This document shows positions 1-8,558 of a stretch of DNA of 64,000 nt, piece by piece (position 1 is the first letter of the stretch; every line of letters starts with the position of its first letter). The notes beneath the pieces were generated by a model that ran no database searches, was not told the DNA's origin, and saw only the letters and a program-made list of their open reading frames with translations. Both the position numbers and the translations under genes were made by a program. Source of the stretch: Palsa-504 sp963744575 (GTDB lineage: Bacteria; Actinomycetota; Actinomycetes; Streptosporangiales; Streptosporangiaceae); contig CAVUUF010000025.1 in assembly GCA_963744575.1 (NCBI GenBank), positions 310,001-374,000 of the forward strand. The letters are read 5' to 3'.

Positions 1-67
1 GCCTGCCCGAACGTTCCCTGGCCAGAGCCACTCCCGTCGCGACCAGCACGGCCAGGCCGAATAACAC

Positions 68-463
68 GTGCGGCCCATTCCGCGCCGCGCCGGAGAGAAC
101 AACGGCCTGGCCAAAGAGGCGATCCGGCTCGGCCGGATCCTGGCCGCGCTGTTGCCGGCCGAGCCCGAGGTGCTCGGCTTGCTGGCGCTGCTCTACGCCG
201 AACTCGCCGACCGGACCGGCTCGCCCGTGGTCCGGCTGAACGGGGCGGTGGCGATCGCCGAAGCCGAAGGCCCGGCAGCAGCCCTCGCCGTCGTCGATGG
301 CCTGGACCTGCCCGGCTACCAGTACTGGCACTCCACCCGGGCCGAACTACTCCGCCGCCTCGGCCGCGCCGACCAGGCCCGGGCCGCCTACCGCGAGGCG
401 CTCGCGCTGGCCCGCACCGAGCCCGAACGCCGGTTCCTCCGCCGCCGGATCGCGGAAACGTAA
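68..463 (+). pseudogene. ECF sigma factor remnant (C-terminal part)
   Basis: Residues from about 13 onward match the C-terminal helical region of the ECF sigma factors that carry a DUF6596/TPR-like tail (the EAIRLGRILAALLPAEPEV stretch, then the TGSPVVRLN stretch and the LARTEPERRFLRRR end). A stop codon (62-64) sits immediately upstream in frame, so the sigma-2 and sigma-4 domains that would bind RNA polymerase and DNA are absent. Family members normally have roughly 70 residues between the LLAL and ALY parts; here these are joined directly, which points to an internal deletion. It is therefore a decayed gene, not a working sigma factor. The family assignment rests on remembered consensus. 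Confidence 0.7.
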
Positions 464-716
464 GGCCCATAGCTGTCCCCTTCCACGCTCGCCCCAGCCG
501 ACGACGCGCTGGGCCGGGCCGACCCGGCCTGGCTCGGCGGCCTGATCAGCCGCCGCGTCCCGCTGCCGGAGTGATCGCAGGCGCTGATCAGGCAGCCAGA
601 TGATGTAAAGGTCGTGGCGGACCTGACAAAATAGCTTTTTATCCCGAACGGGCCTGCTGACAGCCCTGGTTCAGGTTCATGCCCGTCCAACCCGGTCCAG
701 CAAAGGGAGTTATGTG

Positions 717-1136
717 ATGGCGGACACCGACGCGAAGCCCGTCAACCAGGACGAGCTGGTGGCGGACATCGATCGCACCCGGGCGCAGCTGGCGCGCACC
801 ATCGACGCCATCGCCGACCGGGTGAGCCCGAAGAAGAACTTCGCCCGGGCGATTGAGCAGGCCCGCCAGCGGGCCGACCGGGCGATTGAGCAGGCCCGCC
901 AGCGGGCCGACCGGGCCATCACGCAGGCCCGCCAGCAGGCTGACCGGGCCATCACGCAGGCCCGCCAGCAGGCTGACCGGGCCATCACGCAGGCCCGCCA
1001 GCAGGCTGACCGGGCCATCACGCAGGGCCGCCAGCGCGCCAGCCAAGTCGATCCTGTCATGGCCGGCCGCGCGGCCGCCGCCGTCGTGGTGGTCGCCGGC
1101 GTGACCGTTGTGGTCGTCTGGCGCCGCAGCCGCTAG
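717..1136 (+). CDS. DUF3618-type membrane-anchored repeat protein
   Basis: A 139-residue protein. Residues about 8-45 look like DUF3618 (an ELVADIDRTRAQLARTIDAI segment followed by DRVSPK). Six consecutive 11-residue units of the form AITQARQQADR follow, then a hydrophobic stretch rich in Ala/Val and a short basic C-terminus. The hendecad periodicity predicts a continuous amphipathic helix or coiled coil held at the inner membrane face by a C-terminal anchor. ATG at 717 is preferred over GTG at 714 because AGGGAG (704-709) is 7 nt upstream. DUF3618 proteins have no defined biochemical role. It converges on gcvH with 5 bp between stops. Confidence 0.75.
   Translation: MADTDAKPVNQDELVADIDRTRAQLARTIDAIADRVSPKKNFARAIEQARQRADRAIEQARQRADRAITQARQQADRAITQARQQADRAITQARQQADRAITQGRQRASQVDPVMAGRAAAAVVVVAGVTVVVVWRRSR
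849..1046 (+). repeat. Six 33-bp in-frame tandem repeats
   Basis: Six consecutive 33-bp units inside the DUF3618 gene. Units 1-2 are identical at the protein level (AIEQARQRADR), units 3-5 are identical (AITQARQQADR) and unit 6 is diverged. The near-identity of the DNA suggests recent slippage or recombination, so copy number may vary between strains. Confidence 0.92.
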
Positions 1137-1141
1137 CCGAG

Positions 1142-1543
1142 TCAGCCGGCGCTCTTGGTCAGCTCCTCGTACTCCGCGGCGGACAGCAGGTCGGGCGGCA
1201 GCGCGGCGTCGCCGTTGCCGTCCTGGGGCACCCGGACCCGGAACATCCAGCCGGCCGAGTACGGCTCGGCGTTGACCAGCGACGGGTCGTCTTCAAGCTC
1301 GGTGTTGACCTCGGCGACCTCGCCGTCCACGGGGGAGTACAGGTCGCTGACGGACTTGACCGATTCCACCTCGCCGCACGGCTCGGCGGCGGCGACGGTC
1401 GAGCCGGGCGCCGGCAGGGAAACGTAGACCACGTCGCCGAGCTGCTGGGCCGCGTGCTCGGTGATGCCGACCGACGCCAAGGTGCCCTCGACGGATACCC
1501 ACTCGTGCTCGGCGGTGTAGCGCAGTTCGGCTGGAACACTCAT
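1142..1543 (-). CDS. gcvH: Glycine cleavage system H protein
   Basis: A 133-residue lipoyl carrier that shuttles the aminomethyl group between the P, T and L proteins of the glycine cleavage complex. The lipoyl-attachment motif ESVKSVSDLYSP is present, with the modified lysine at about residue 63, and the N-terminal YTAEHEWV is typical. It begins 2 bp after the gcvT stop, with a strong GGAGGAGA site in the end of gcvT, so the two are an operon and probably translationally coupled. Length is normal. The P protein gene (gcvP) is not in the window. Confidence 0.97.
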   Translation of the reverse strand: MSVPAELRYTAEHEWVSVEGTLASVGITEHAAQQLGDVVYVSLPAPGSTVAAAEPCGEVESVKSVSDLYSPVDGEVAEVNTELEDDPSLVNAEPYSAGWMFRVRVPQDGNGDAALPPDLLSAAEYEELTKSAG

Positions 1544-1545
1544 CG

Positions 1546-2658
1546 TTATTGTCTCCTCCGGTAAAACGGCAGGTCTGTCAGTTGAGCGGGCACCGCTTCA
1601 CCCCTGATGCCCACAGCCATCACACGATCCGCGCCGACCCCGGGTTCCAGGTACGCCAGGGCGATCGGCACGCCGAGGGTGGGCGACGGCGCGCCGCTGG
1701 TCACTGTCCCGGCGGGCTGTCCGTCCGCCAGGACGGGATACCCGTGCCGGGCGATCCGGCGAGACTGGATGGTCAGCCCGACCAGGTGCCGGAGCGGCCC
1801 GGACGAGACGCGGCCGGCCAGGGCCTCGCGGCCGACGAATTCAGCCGGCTTGTCGAACTTCACCACCCGCCCCAGGCCCGCTTCGAAAGGTGTCATGTCC
1901 GGGCCGAGCTCGTTGCCGTACAGCGGCATGCCGGCCTCAAGCCGGAGCGTATCGCGGGCGGCCAGGCCCGCGGGGACCAGGCCGGCCGCGGCGCCCCCGG
2001 CCGCCAGCGCGTCCCAGACATGGGCAGCGTCCTCCGGGCGGCAGAACACCTCGAAGCCGTCCTCGCCGGTGTACCCGGTGCGCGCCACCCAGGCCTCGCG
2101 CCCGGCTACCTCGCCGAACGCCCCGGCGTAATACCGCACGCCGGACAGGTCGAGCCCGGCCGCAAGCGGCGCCAGGATCCCGGCCGCCTCCGGCCCCTGC
2201 ACGGCGATGAGCGCGTAGTCGGCGGTCGCGTCGGTGACCGTGGCGCCGAACCCGGACGCCCGCTCGCGGAGCTGGCCGAACACCACCGCCGTGTTGGAGG
2301 CGTTGGCGATGACCAGGAACTCGTCCTCGCCCTGCCGGTACACCACCAGGTCGTCGAGCACGCCGCCGTCGGCCGCGCAGATCATCGTGTACCTGGCCCG
2401 GCCTGGCCGCAGCGCGGACAGGTGCCCGGTCAGCGCGTAGTCCAGGGCCGCCCCGGCACTGGGCCCGCTCACGCCGATCTCGCCCATGTGGGACAGGTCG
2501 AACAGGCCGGCCGCGTGCCGCACCGCCTGGTGCTCGGCGGTCTCGCTGGTGTAGCGCAGCGGCATCTGCCAGCCGGCGAAGGATGTCATGATCGCGCCGA
2601 GCCGCTCGTGGGTCGCGCGCAACGGGGTCTGTCTCGGCGGTTCCGCTGCTGTCGTCAT
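1546..2658 (-). CDS. gcvT: Glycine cleavage system T protein (aminomethyltransferase)
   Basis: A 370-residue folate-dependent aminomethyltransferase that releases ammonia from H-protein-bound aminomethyl and forms 5,10-methylene-THF. Diagnostic parts are the AGWQMPLRY and GLFDLSHMGEI stretches near the N-terminus, RTGYTGEDGFE, and MPLYGNELGPDMTPFEAGLG. The frame is open further upstream, but ATG at 2658 is chosen: homology begins there, and a TACCAT -10 (minus strand, 2670-2665) lies exactly 6 nt before it, suggesting a leaderless mRNA. No glycine riboswitch fits, because only 22 bp separate it from the divergent dehydratase gene. Confidence 0.95.
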   Translation of the reverse strand: MTTAAEPPRQTPLRATHERLGAIMTSFAGWQMPLRYTSETAEHQAVRHAAGLFDLSHMGEIGVSGPSAGAALDYALTGHLSALRPGRARYTMICAADGGVLDDLVVYRQGEDEFLVIANASNTAVVFGQLRERASGFGATVTDATADYALIAVQGPEAAGILAPLAAGLDLSGVRYYAGAFGEVAGREAWVARTGYTGEDGFEVFCRPEDAAHVWDALAAGGAAAGLVPAGLAARDTLRLEAGMPLYGNELGPDMTPFEAGLGRVVKFDKPAEFVGREALAGRVSSGPLRHLVGLTIQSRRIARHGYPVLADGQPAGTVTSGAPSPTLGVPIALAYLEPGVGADRVMAVGIRGEAVPAQLTDLPFYRRRQ

Positions 2659-2680
2659 CTGCGAATGGTATTCCGGAACC
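2659..2680. promoter_or_regulatory. 22-bp divergent promoter region, gcvT / pterin dehydratase
   Basis: Only 22 bp separate two divergent start codons. TACCAT (minus, 2670-2665) fits a leaderless -10 for gcvT. TATTCC (plus, 2669-2674) or GGTATT (2667-2672) could serve the dehydratase. The two -10 regions overlap, so RNA polymerase could serve only one gene at a time. No ribosome binding site is seen for either gene. Confidence 0.5.
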
Positions 2681-2962
2681 ATGAGCCTTCTCACCGAGTC
2701 CCAGATCAGCGACGAGCTCGCCACGGTTCCCGCGTGGATCCGTGACGGCGACGCCATCACCACTCTCACCCAGCGCCAGGACTTCCGCGACGCCCTGCTC
2801 TACGTCGGAGCCGTCGCCTACCTGGCCGAGACCGCCAACCACCACCCGGACGTCACCATCCAGTGGAACAAGGTGACGCTGACCCTCAGCAGCCACTCGG
2901 CGGGCGGTCTGACCGCCAGCGACTTCGCCCTGGCCCGCCAGATCTCCGCCCTGTCCGCATAA
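2681..2962 (+). CDS. 4a-hydroxytetrahydrobiopterin dehydratase (PCD/DCoH family)
   Basis: A 93-residue protein matching pterin-4a-carbinolamine dehydratase, which dehydrates 4a-hydroxy-tetrahydropterin so that the cofactor can be recycled. The family signature is complete: ETANHHPDVTIQWNKV followed by a conserved HSAGGLTASDFALA segment. Length is typical for the stand-alone enzyme. No pterin-dependent hydroxylase is in the window; in actinobacteria many copies are orphan and their physiological role is unclear. Start ATG 2681 is the first in frame before the conserved LTESQI segment. Confidence 0.93.
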   Translation: MSLLTESQISDELATVPAWIRDGDAITTLTQRQDFRDALLYVGAVAYLAETANHHPDVTIQWNKVTLTLSSHSAGGLTASDFALARQISALSA

Positions 2963-3089
2963 ATCGCTCCCGCCGCCGAAAACAGCATCGGTGTCACATC
3001 GCTGCCGCCGGGCTGCGGTCGCTGTTTCACCAGATTTGAACAAAAGACACCTGAAAGACTCTGATGAGTTGGCTGAAAGCGTGGCATCG

Positions 3090-3380
3090 TAGGCTCGCGC
3101 GGTGCGGATGGGCGGACCGCGCTTTACCCGTGAGAGGAATAGCACCCTGCGGGCCTCGACGGCGGCCGTCGAGTCGAGCACGGCCGGCGACGGCGAGTAC
3201 AAGACCGTCAACGCCGCGCTGACCGCCCTCGACCACCTGCGCGACGCGCTCGCCCTGCGGATCAAGGGCGAGCTCGAAGCGGCCGCGTTCGGCGACCGGC
3301 CGGTCGCCGGCGCGGCGGGCCAGACGGTCGCCTGCCAGGCGGTCATCGCCTCTGCCGGGGCGCTGGCCAAGCACCTCTGA
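3090..3380 (+). CDS. Small hypothetical protein (GTG start at 3102)
   Basis: The coding part is 3102-3380 (92 residues); the entry includes its putative -10 TAGGCT (3090-3095), which lies exactly 6 nt before the GTG. I do not recognise the family. It has no hydrophobic segment; residues about 35-92 look helical (NAALTALDHLRDALALRIKG, then a short Gly-containing turn and AVIASAGALAKHL). The leaderless promoter geometry and plausible composition argue that it is real. It sits between the pterin dehydratase and dxr on the same strand, with no operon-like spacing to either. Confidence 0.5.
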
Positions 3381-3462
3381 GTTGATCGCAGGCCGCGCCG
3401 CCGTCCGACACGAATGTCAGGGCGGCGGCGCGGCCGTCTCGCCGGTGACCGACAATAGGCGG

Positions 3463-4734
3463 GTGGACTCCCAGGCGGACCCCCAGCCCCGCGAGGTCGT
3501 GATCCTCGGCTCGACCGGCTCCATCGGCACCCAGGCGCTGGACATCGTCCGGCGCAATCCCGGCCGGTTCCGGGTGGTGGCCCTGGCCGCGGGCGGCGGC
3601 CAGCCGGAGCTCCTGGCCCGGCAGGCGGCCGAGTTCGGGGTGGCGGCGGTGGCCGTGGCCACCCCGGCCGCCGCCGCCGAGGTCCAGGCCGCACTCCGCT
3701 CTTTTTCGTCCCGAACGAGCGGGGCCACCAGCCCCGACACCCCCTCCGCGCCTCCCCGCCCCCAGCCCCAACCCCACCCTCCCCTCCAGCCCCAGCCCCA
3801 GCCCCAGGTCCTTTCCGGGCCGGACGCGGTTACCGAAGTGGCGGCGTGGCCGTGTGACGTGGTGCTCAACGGCGTGACCGGCGCGGCCGGACTGCGGGCC
3901 ACGCTGGCTGCCCTGGACGCCGGGCGGGTGCTGGCGCTGGCCAACAAGGAGTCGCTGATCATCGGCGGCCCGCTGGTGACCAGCCGGGCCAAGCCCGGGC
4001 AGATCGTCCCGGTCGACTCCGAACACTCCACCATCGCCCAGTGCCTGCGGGCCGGCCGCGACTGCGAGGTACGGCGCCTGGTGCTGACCGCGAGCGGCGG
4101 CCCGTTCCGCGGCTGGAGCCGCGACCGGCTCGACGGCGTGACGCCGGAGCAGGCCCTCGCCCATCCCACCTGGAACATGGGCCCGCTGGTCACGATCAAT
4201 TCCGCCACGCTGGTGAACAAGGGCCTGGAGGTGATCGAGGCGCATCTGCTGTTCGGCTTCGGGCTCGACCACATCGACGTGGTGGTGCACCCGCAGTCGA
4301 TCGTGCACTCGATGGTGGAGTTCTCCGACGGCGCCACGATCATCCAGGCATCCCCGCCGGACATGCGGCTGCCGATCTCGCTCGGCCTGGCCTGGCCCGA
4401 CCGGGTGCCGGACGCCGCCCCGGGCCTTGACTGGTCGACGGCGGCGACCTGGACGTTCGAGCCGCTCGACGACGCGGCCTTCCCCGCGGTCGCGCTGGCC
4501 CGGGAGGCGGCCACGGCCGGGGGCACCGCGCCTGCCGTGTACAACGCGGCCAACGAGGCGTGCGTGGCGGACTTCCAGGCGGGAAGCATCAGCTTCGCGC
4601 GGATTGTTGACACCGTGGCCCGGATAGTCTCTGAGCACGACGCCGCGCGCACGGCCGTCACCACCGTGGCGGACGTGCTGGCGGTGGACGACTGGGCCCG
4701 GCGGCGGGCCCGGGAGCTGAATTCCCGGATTTAG
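3463..4734 (+). CDS. dxr: 1-deoxy-D-xylulose 5-phosphate reductoisomerase
   Basis: A 423-residue enzyme converting DXP to MEP with NADPH and a divalent metal, the committed step of the MEP isoprenoid route. Visible are the NADPH motif GSTGSIG (residues 16-22), LANKESLI, the metal-site segment VDSEHSTIAQ, ASGGPFR, NSATLVNKGLE and the VVHPQSIVHSMVEF helix. The frame is open back to 3382, but GTG 3463 is preferred: homology starts there and GACAAT (3451-3456) lies exactly 6 nt upstream. Odd: about 36 residues (83-118) of a Ser/Pro/Gln-rich insert, including PQPQ repeats, interrupt the NADPH-binding domain before LSGPDAV. Confidence 0.96.
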   Translation: MDSQADPQPREVVILGSTGSIGTQALDIVRRNPGRFRVVALAAGGGQPELLARQAAEFGVAAVAVATPAAAAEVQAALRSFSSRTSGATSPDTPSAPPRPQPQPHPPLQPQPQPQVLSGPDAVTEVAAWPCDVVLNGVTGAAGLRATLAALDAGRVLALANKESLIIGGPLVTSRAKPGQIVPVDSEHSTIAQCLRAGRDCEVRRLVLTASGGPFRGWSRDRLDGVTPEQALAHPTWNMGPLVTINSATLVNKGLEVIEAHLLFGFGLDHIDVVVHPQSIVHSMVEFSDGATIIQASPPDMRLPISLGLAWPDRVPDAAPGLDWSTAATWTFEPLDDAAFPAVALAREAATAGGTAPAVYNAANEACVADFQAGSISFARIVDTVARIVSEHDAARTAVTTVADVLAVDDWARRRARELNSRI

Positions 4735-4756
4735 CGAGCAAAGGAAGGGCGAACGG

Positions 4757-5953
4757 ATGGACCTGATCGGCTGGGTCATCTTCATCGTTGCCCTGCTCTT
4801 CTCCGTGATGCTGCACGAGACCGGGCACTTCGTGCTGGCCAAGAAGTTCGGCATGAAGGCCACCAGGTACTTCGTCGGGTTCGGCCCGACGATCTGGTCC
4901 ACCCGCCGGGGCGAGACCGAGTACGGGATCAAGGCGCTGCCGGTCGGCGGCTTCGTCAAGATCATCGGCATGCACTCGCTGGACGACGTGGACGATCCGG
5001 CCGACGAGCCGAGGTCGTTCCGCCGCCACCCGGCCTGGCAGCGCATCCTGGTCCTGTGCGCGGGCTCGTTCATGCACTTCGTGCTGGCCTTCCTGCTCAT
5101 CTTCGGGCTGGCCCTCGGCATCGGCATCGAGAACGTCAACACCACCCAGCTGGGCACGATCAGCCCGTGTGTGGCCGCGAACGTCACCCAGCTGAACAAC
5201 GGCACCTGCACCGCCTCGGACCACGAGTCGCCGGCCAAGCTGGCCGGGCTGCGGCCCGGCGACCAGGTGATCGCCTTCGACGGCGCGCCGGTGAGCAACT
5301 GGAACCAGCTCGGCGACGCGATCCGGCGCGCGCCGGCCGGCGCGCCCGTCACCATCACCGTGAACCGCGACGGCCAGACGCTGACCCGGCACACCACGCT
5401 GGCCGCGGTGAACGGCCGCAGCGGCGGCTACCTGGGCATCGCCCCGAGCGTGGTGTTCCAGGTGGCCAGCCCGGTCCAGGCCGTCAAGTACGCGGGGTCG
5501 GCGTTCGGGCAGGTCATCGCCGGCTCGGCCAAGGCGGTCGCGGCGCTGCCCGGGGCGCTGCCCAAGCTGTTCAGCAAGGACCGGGGCAGCACGGCGGGCG
5601 GCCAGGTGAGCAGCGTGGTCGGCGCGGCCGAGGCCACCGGCGCGGCGGTGGCGGCCAACGTCGGCTGGCAGTTCAAGGTCAGCTTCGTGCTGCTGCTGAT
5701 CGCCTCGCTCAACATCTTCGTCGGCGTCTTCAACATGCTGCCGCTGCTGCCGCTGGACGGCGGGCACGTCGCGGTGATCGTCTGGGAGCGGATCCGGGCC
5801 TGGTTCGCCCGGCTGCGCGGCCGTCCCGACCCGGGCCTGGTGGACATGGCCAAGCTGCTGCCGGTCAGCTTCAGCATCTTCATGGTGCTGATGTTCTTCG
5901 GCGTCGTCCTGGTCCTGGCCGACATCGTGAACCCGGTGAATATCGCAGGTTAA
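4757..5953 (+). CDS. rseP: Site-2 intramembrane metalloprotease (RseP/Rip1 family)
   Basis: A 398-residue M50 zinc protease of the inner membrane that cleaves transmembrane substrates such as anti-sigma factors. HETGH at residues 20-24 is the zinc-binding HExxH motif inside TM1. A PDZ-like domain (AGLRPGDQVIAFDGAPV) spans about 160-230, and the second active-site motif NMLPLLPLDGGH is near 327-338, with a final TM at the C-terminus. A good AAGGAAGGG site precedes the ATG, 22 bp after dxr. The dxr-rseP-ispG order is the usual actinobacterial arrangement. Which substrate it cleaves cannot be read from here. Confidence 0.95.
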   Translation: MDLIGWVIFIVALLFSVMLHETGHFVLAKKFGMKATRYFVGFGPTIWSTRRGETEYGIKALPVGGFVKIIGMHSLDDVDDPADEPRSFRRHPAWQRILVLCAGSFMHFVLAFLLIFGLALGIGIENVNTTQLGTISPCVAANVTQLNNGTCTASDHESPAKLAGLRPGDQVIAFDGAPVSNWNQLGDAIRRAPAGAPVTITVNRDGQTLTRHTTLAAVNGRSGGYLGIAPSVVFQVASPVQAVKYAGSAFGQVIAGSAKAVAALPGALPKLFSKDRGSTAGGQVSSVVGAAEATGAAVAANVGWQFKVSFVLLLIASLNIFVGVFNMLPLLPLDGGHVAVIVWERIRAWFARLRGRPDPGLVDMAKLLPVSFSIFMVLMFFGVVLVLADIVNPVNIAG

Positions 5954-6090
5954 CGCCGGTTGCCCGGGCCGTTTACCGGCGGGACGATATCCGACGCGCC
6001 CGTCAGCGTCGGGCCCCGGCCGGTCGCCGGGGGATGGTTCAATGGCGGGGTGGAAGATCCGGGGTCTGCCTACAGGAACGGATGGGGGCC

Positions 6091-7254
6091 ATGAGTATCG
6101 ACCTGGGAATGCCGCCAGTGCCACCCGCGCCACTGGCCGAGCGCAGGCAGTCCCGCCAGATCATGGTGGGCTCGGTGCCGGTCGGCGGGGGAGCGCCGGT
6201 GTCGGTACAGTCGATGACCACGACGCTGACCGCGAACGTGAACGCCACGCTGCAGCAGATCGCCGAGCTGACCGCCTCCGGGTGCCAGATCGTCCGGGTC
6301 GCGGTGCCGTCCCAGGACGACGCCGAGGCGCTGCCCGCCATCGCGAAGAAGTCGCAGATCCCGGTCATCGCCGACATCCACTTCCAGCCGAAATACGTGT
6401 TCGCCGCGATCGACGCCGGCTGCGCCGCGGTCCGGGTGAACCCGGGCAACATCAAGCAGTTCGACGACAAGGTGGCCGAGATCGCCCGCGCGGCCAGCGA
6501 CGCCGGGGTCCCGATCAGGATCGGTGTCAACGCCGGCTCGCTGGACAAGCGGCTGCTGGCCAAGTACGGCAAGGCCACCCCGGAAGCGCTGGTCGAGTCG
6601 GCGCTGTGGGAATGCTCCCTGTTCGAGGAGCACGGCTTCCGCGACATCAAGATCTCGGTGAAGCACCACGACCCGGTGGTGATGATCAACGCCTACCGCC
6701 AGCTCGCCCGCCAGTGCGACTACCCGCTGCACCTCGGCGTGACCGAGGCCGGGCCCGCGTTCCAGGGCACGGTCAAGTCCGCGGTCGCCTTCGGCGCCCT
6801 GCTGGCCGAGGGCATCGGCGACACGATCCGGGTCTCCCTGTCCGCGCCGCCCGTTGAGGAAGTCAAGGTCGGCATCTCGATCCTGGAGTCGCTCGGCATG
6901 CGCCAGCGCGGCCTGGAGATCGTGTCCTGCCCGTCCTGCGGCCGCGCCCAGGTCGACGTGTACAAGCTGGCCGAGGAGGTGACCGCCGGGCTGGAGGGCA
7001 TGGAGGTGCCGCTGCGCGTCGCGGTCATGGGCTGCGTGGTCAACGGTCCGGGCGAGGCCCGCGAGGCCGACCTCGGCGTCGCCTCGGGTAACGGCAAGGG
7101 CCAGATCTTCGTCCGCGGCAAGGTGATCGCCACCGTGCCCGAATCCCGGATCGTGGAGACGCTGATCGAGGAGGCGATGCGCCTCGCCGATCAGGCCGCC
7201 GTCACCGAGGGAGCCGAAGGCACCGGCGGCCAGCCCGTCGTCACGACCTACTGA
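6091..7254 (+). CDS. ispG: 4-hydroxy-3-methylbut-2-enyl diphosphate synthase (IspG/GcpE)
   Basis: A 387-residue [4Fe-4S] reductase that converts MEcPP to HMBPP, the penultimate MEP-pathway step. The TIM-barrel N-terminal part contains QSMTTT, DIHF and VRVNPGNI; cluster cysteines lie in SCPSCGR (about 280) and MGCVVNGPGE (about 313). The frame is open far upstream into rseP, but homology begins only near SRQIMVGSVPV. ATG 6091 is chosen; ATG 6082, three codons earlier, has a better AGGA site and is a real alternative. It lies 137 bp after rseP, so it may have its own promoter. Confidence 0.95.
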   Translation: MSIDLGMPPVPPAPLAERRQSRQIMVGSVPVGGGAPVSVQSMTTTLTANVNATLQQIAELTASGCQIVRVAVPSQDDAEALPAIAKKSQIPVIADIHFQPKYVFAAIDAGCAAVRVNPGNIKQFDDKVAEIARAASDAGVPIRIGVNAGSLDKRLLAKYGKATPEALVESALWECSLFEEHGFRDIKISVKHHDPVVMINAYRQLARQCDYPLHLGVTEAGPAFQGTVKSAVAFGALLAEGIGDTIRVSLSAPPVEEVKVGISILESLGMRQRGLEIVSCPSCGRAQVDVYKLAEEVTAGLEGMEVPLRVAVMGCVVNGPGEAREADLGVASGNGKGQIFVRGKVIATVPESRIVETLIEEAMRLADQAAVTEGAEGTGGQPVVTTY

Positions 7255-7268
7255 CCCCCATCCCCGGC

Positions 7269-8066
7269 TCAGGCCGACTGCCGCGTAATGTGGCTGGCCA
7301 GCATGCTCTCGGCGTAGATGACCTGGCCAACCTGGTCCTCGACCTGAGCCCGGGCATCCGTCGGCAGCATGTCGTCGGTGATGAGTACGTCCACCTCGCT
7401 AAGCCGGGCGAACGAGGTCAGGCTAACCAGACTCCACTTGGTGTGGTCGGCCAGCACGACGACGCGGCGCGCTACCCGCATCAGGGCGCGGTTGGTCTCC
7501 GCCTCGGCTAGGTGGGGCGTGGTCAGCCCGGCGTCGGTGTCGAAGCCGTAGCAGCCCAGGAACAGCAGGTCGAAGTGGAGAGACCGGATGGTCAGGTCGG
7601 CCACCGGGCCGACCAGCGCGTCCGCGGGAGTACGCACGCCGCCGGTCAGCACGACCGAGTCGGCCGTGCCGCCGAACAGGTTTGTCACCCGCAGCGAGTT
7701 CGTGACGATGGTCAGCCCGGGCACGTCGAGCAGGCACTGGGCCAGCGCGAACGTGGTCGTTCCCGCGGCCACCGCGATCGCGGTGCCCGGCGTGACCAGG
7801 CTCGCGGCGGCGCGGGCGATGCCGGTCTTCTCCGGCTGCTCGAGTACCAGCTTCGCCTCGAAGCCGAGCTCGTGACTGGCGGGCGTACCGGGCAGGACCG
7901 CGCCGCCGTGAACCTTTTCTACCAGGCCGTCCCTGGCGAGCACCTCGAGATCCCTGCGAATGGTCATGTCCGAGACGCCGAGCCGCTGAGTGAGGTCACT
8001 GACACGTGCACTGCCATCGCTCCTGACGGCCTGCAGGATGAGCGACTGGCGGTGTCTGGCAAGCAT
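7269..8066 (-). CDS. DeoR-family transcriptional regulator
   Basis: A 265-residue repressor-type protein. An N-terminal DeoR helix-turn-helix (RVSDLTQRLGVSDMTIRRDL, about residues 20-40) is followed by the sugar-phosphate-sensing DeoRC domain, with VAAGTTTFALA, TNSLRV and VVLADHTKW. Such proteins usually respond to phosphorylated sugars. A GGAGGGG ribosome site lies 11 nt upstream of the ATG. It diverges from a sugar ABC transporter across a 969-base spacer, so that transporter is the obvious candidate target. However, the palindrome in the spacer is of LacI type, not DeoR type. It converges on ispG with 14 bp between stops. Confidence 0.93.
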   Translation of the reverse strand: MLARHRQSLILQAVRSDGSARVSDLTQRLGVSDMTIRRDLEVLARDGLVEKVHGGAVLPGTPASHELGFEAKLVLEQPEKTGIARAAASLVTPGTAIAVAAGTTTFALAQCLLDVPGLTIVTNSLRVTNLFGGTADSVVLTGGVRTPADALVGPVADLTIRSLHFDLLFLGCYGFDTDAGLTTPHLAEAETNRALMRVARRVVVLADHTKWSLVSLTSFARLSEVDVLITDDMLPTDARAQVEDQVGQVIYAESMLASHITRQSA

Positions 8067-8534
8067 ATGAGCTTCCCCTCCTTCTTACCGGATGGCGCCG
8101 GGGACGGGCGGTCGGCCCCGGATTTCGTCATCCGTATAAAATGAGACGTTTGCCATCCGTGTTCGGTTCCGGGCGCGCATGTAGGAATAGCTGCGATTTT
8201 CAGCCCACGTCGGCGCCCGCGGCCCCGCCTCATCCCGCGGGGTCAGGGGCACACACCCCTAGCGAACGCGTATCAGCCACCGCCGATGCCGTCAGCTGCC
8301 CGGGCAACCCTGGCCGCTCGATCAGCCACCCGGCATCAAGCCCCATTAGCCACATGAATCCCAGCAACGTGGCACCCGCCCTCCCGCCGAAGCCACCTTG
8401 ACCGAGCGACCCAAACCGCGCCATGCGGCAGTGCCGTCGAGCAAGCGAGCCCGTGTCCCGCGCCCCTCAAGCCCCGTCCCAGCAACCCGCGAGTGAGCGG
8501 GGAGCGTATCGAGGGTGTTTCGCGTTCGTTGCCG

Positions 8535-8540
8535 TATAGT
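8535..8540 (+). promoter_or_regulatory. Candidate -10 box (TATAGT) of the sugar ABC operon
   Basis: TATAGT differs from the consensus TATAAT at one base and is directly followed by the operator palindrome. No good -35 hexamer is visible at 16-18 bp, which would suit an activator-dependent or extended promoter. Confidence 0.5.
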
Positions 8541-8544
8541 GACT

Positions 8545-8558
8545 TGTTAGCGCTAACA
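8545..8558. promoter_or_regulatory. LacI-type operator TGTTAGCGCTAACA
   Basis: A perfect 14-bp palindrome with central CG, the classic shape of LacI/GalR-family operators found upstream of actinomycete sugar transporters. It starts 5 bp after the -10 box, so a bound repressor would block initiation. No LacI gene is in the window; the adjacent regulator is DeoR and a ROK gene lies 7 kb away. Confidence 0.8.

Noticed and set aside
1..67. Minus-strand frame coding a hydrophobic helix (LFGLAVLVATGVALA)
   Set aside because: It looks like part of a membrane protein leaving the left edge, but about 20 residues cannot establish a gene or its start.
5056..7254. Open frame of 732 codons containing IspG
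   Set aside because: The first 345 codons overlap rseP in another frame and are low-complexity; only the IspG part is homologous.
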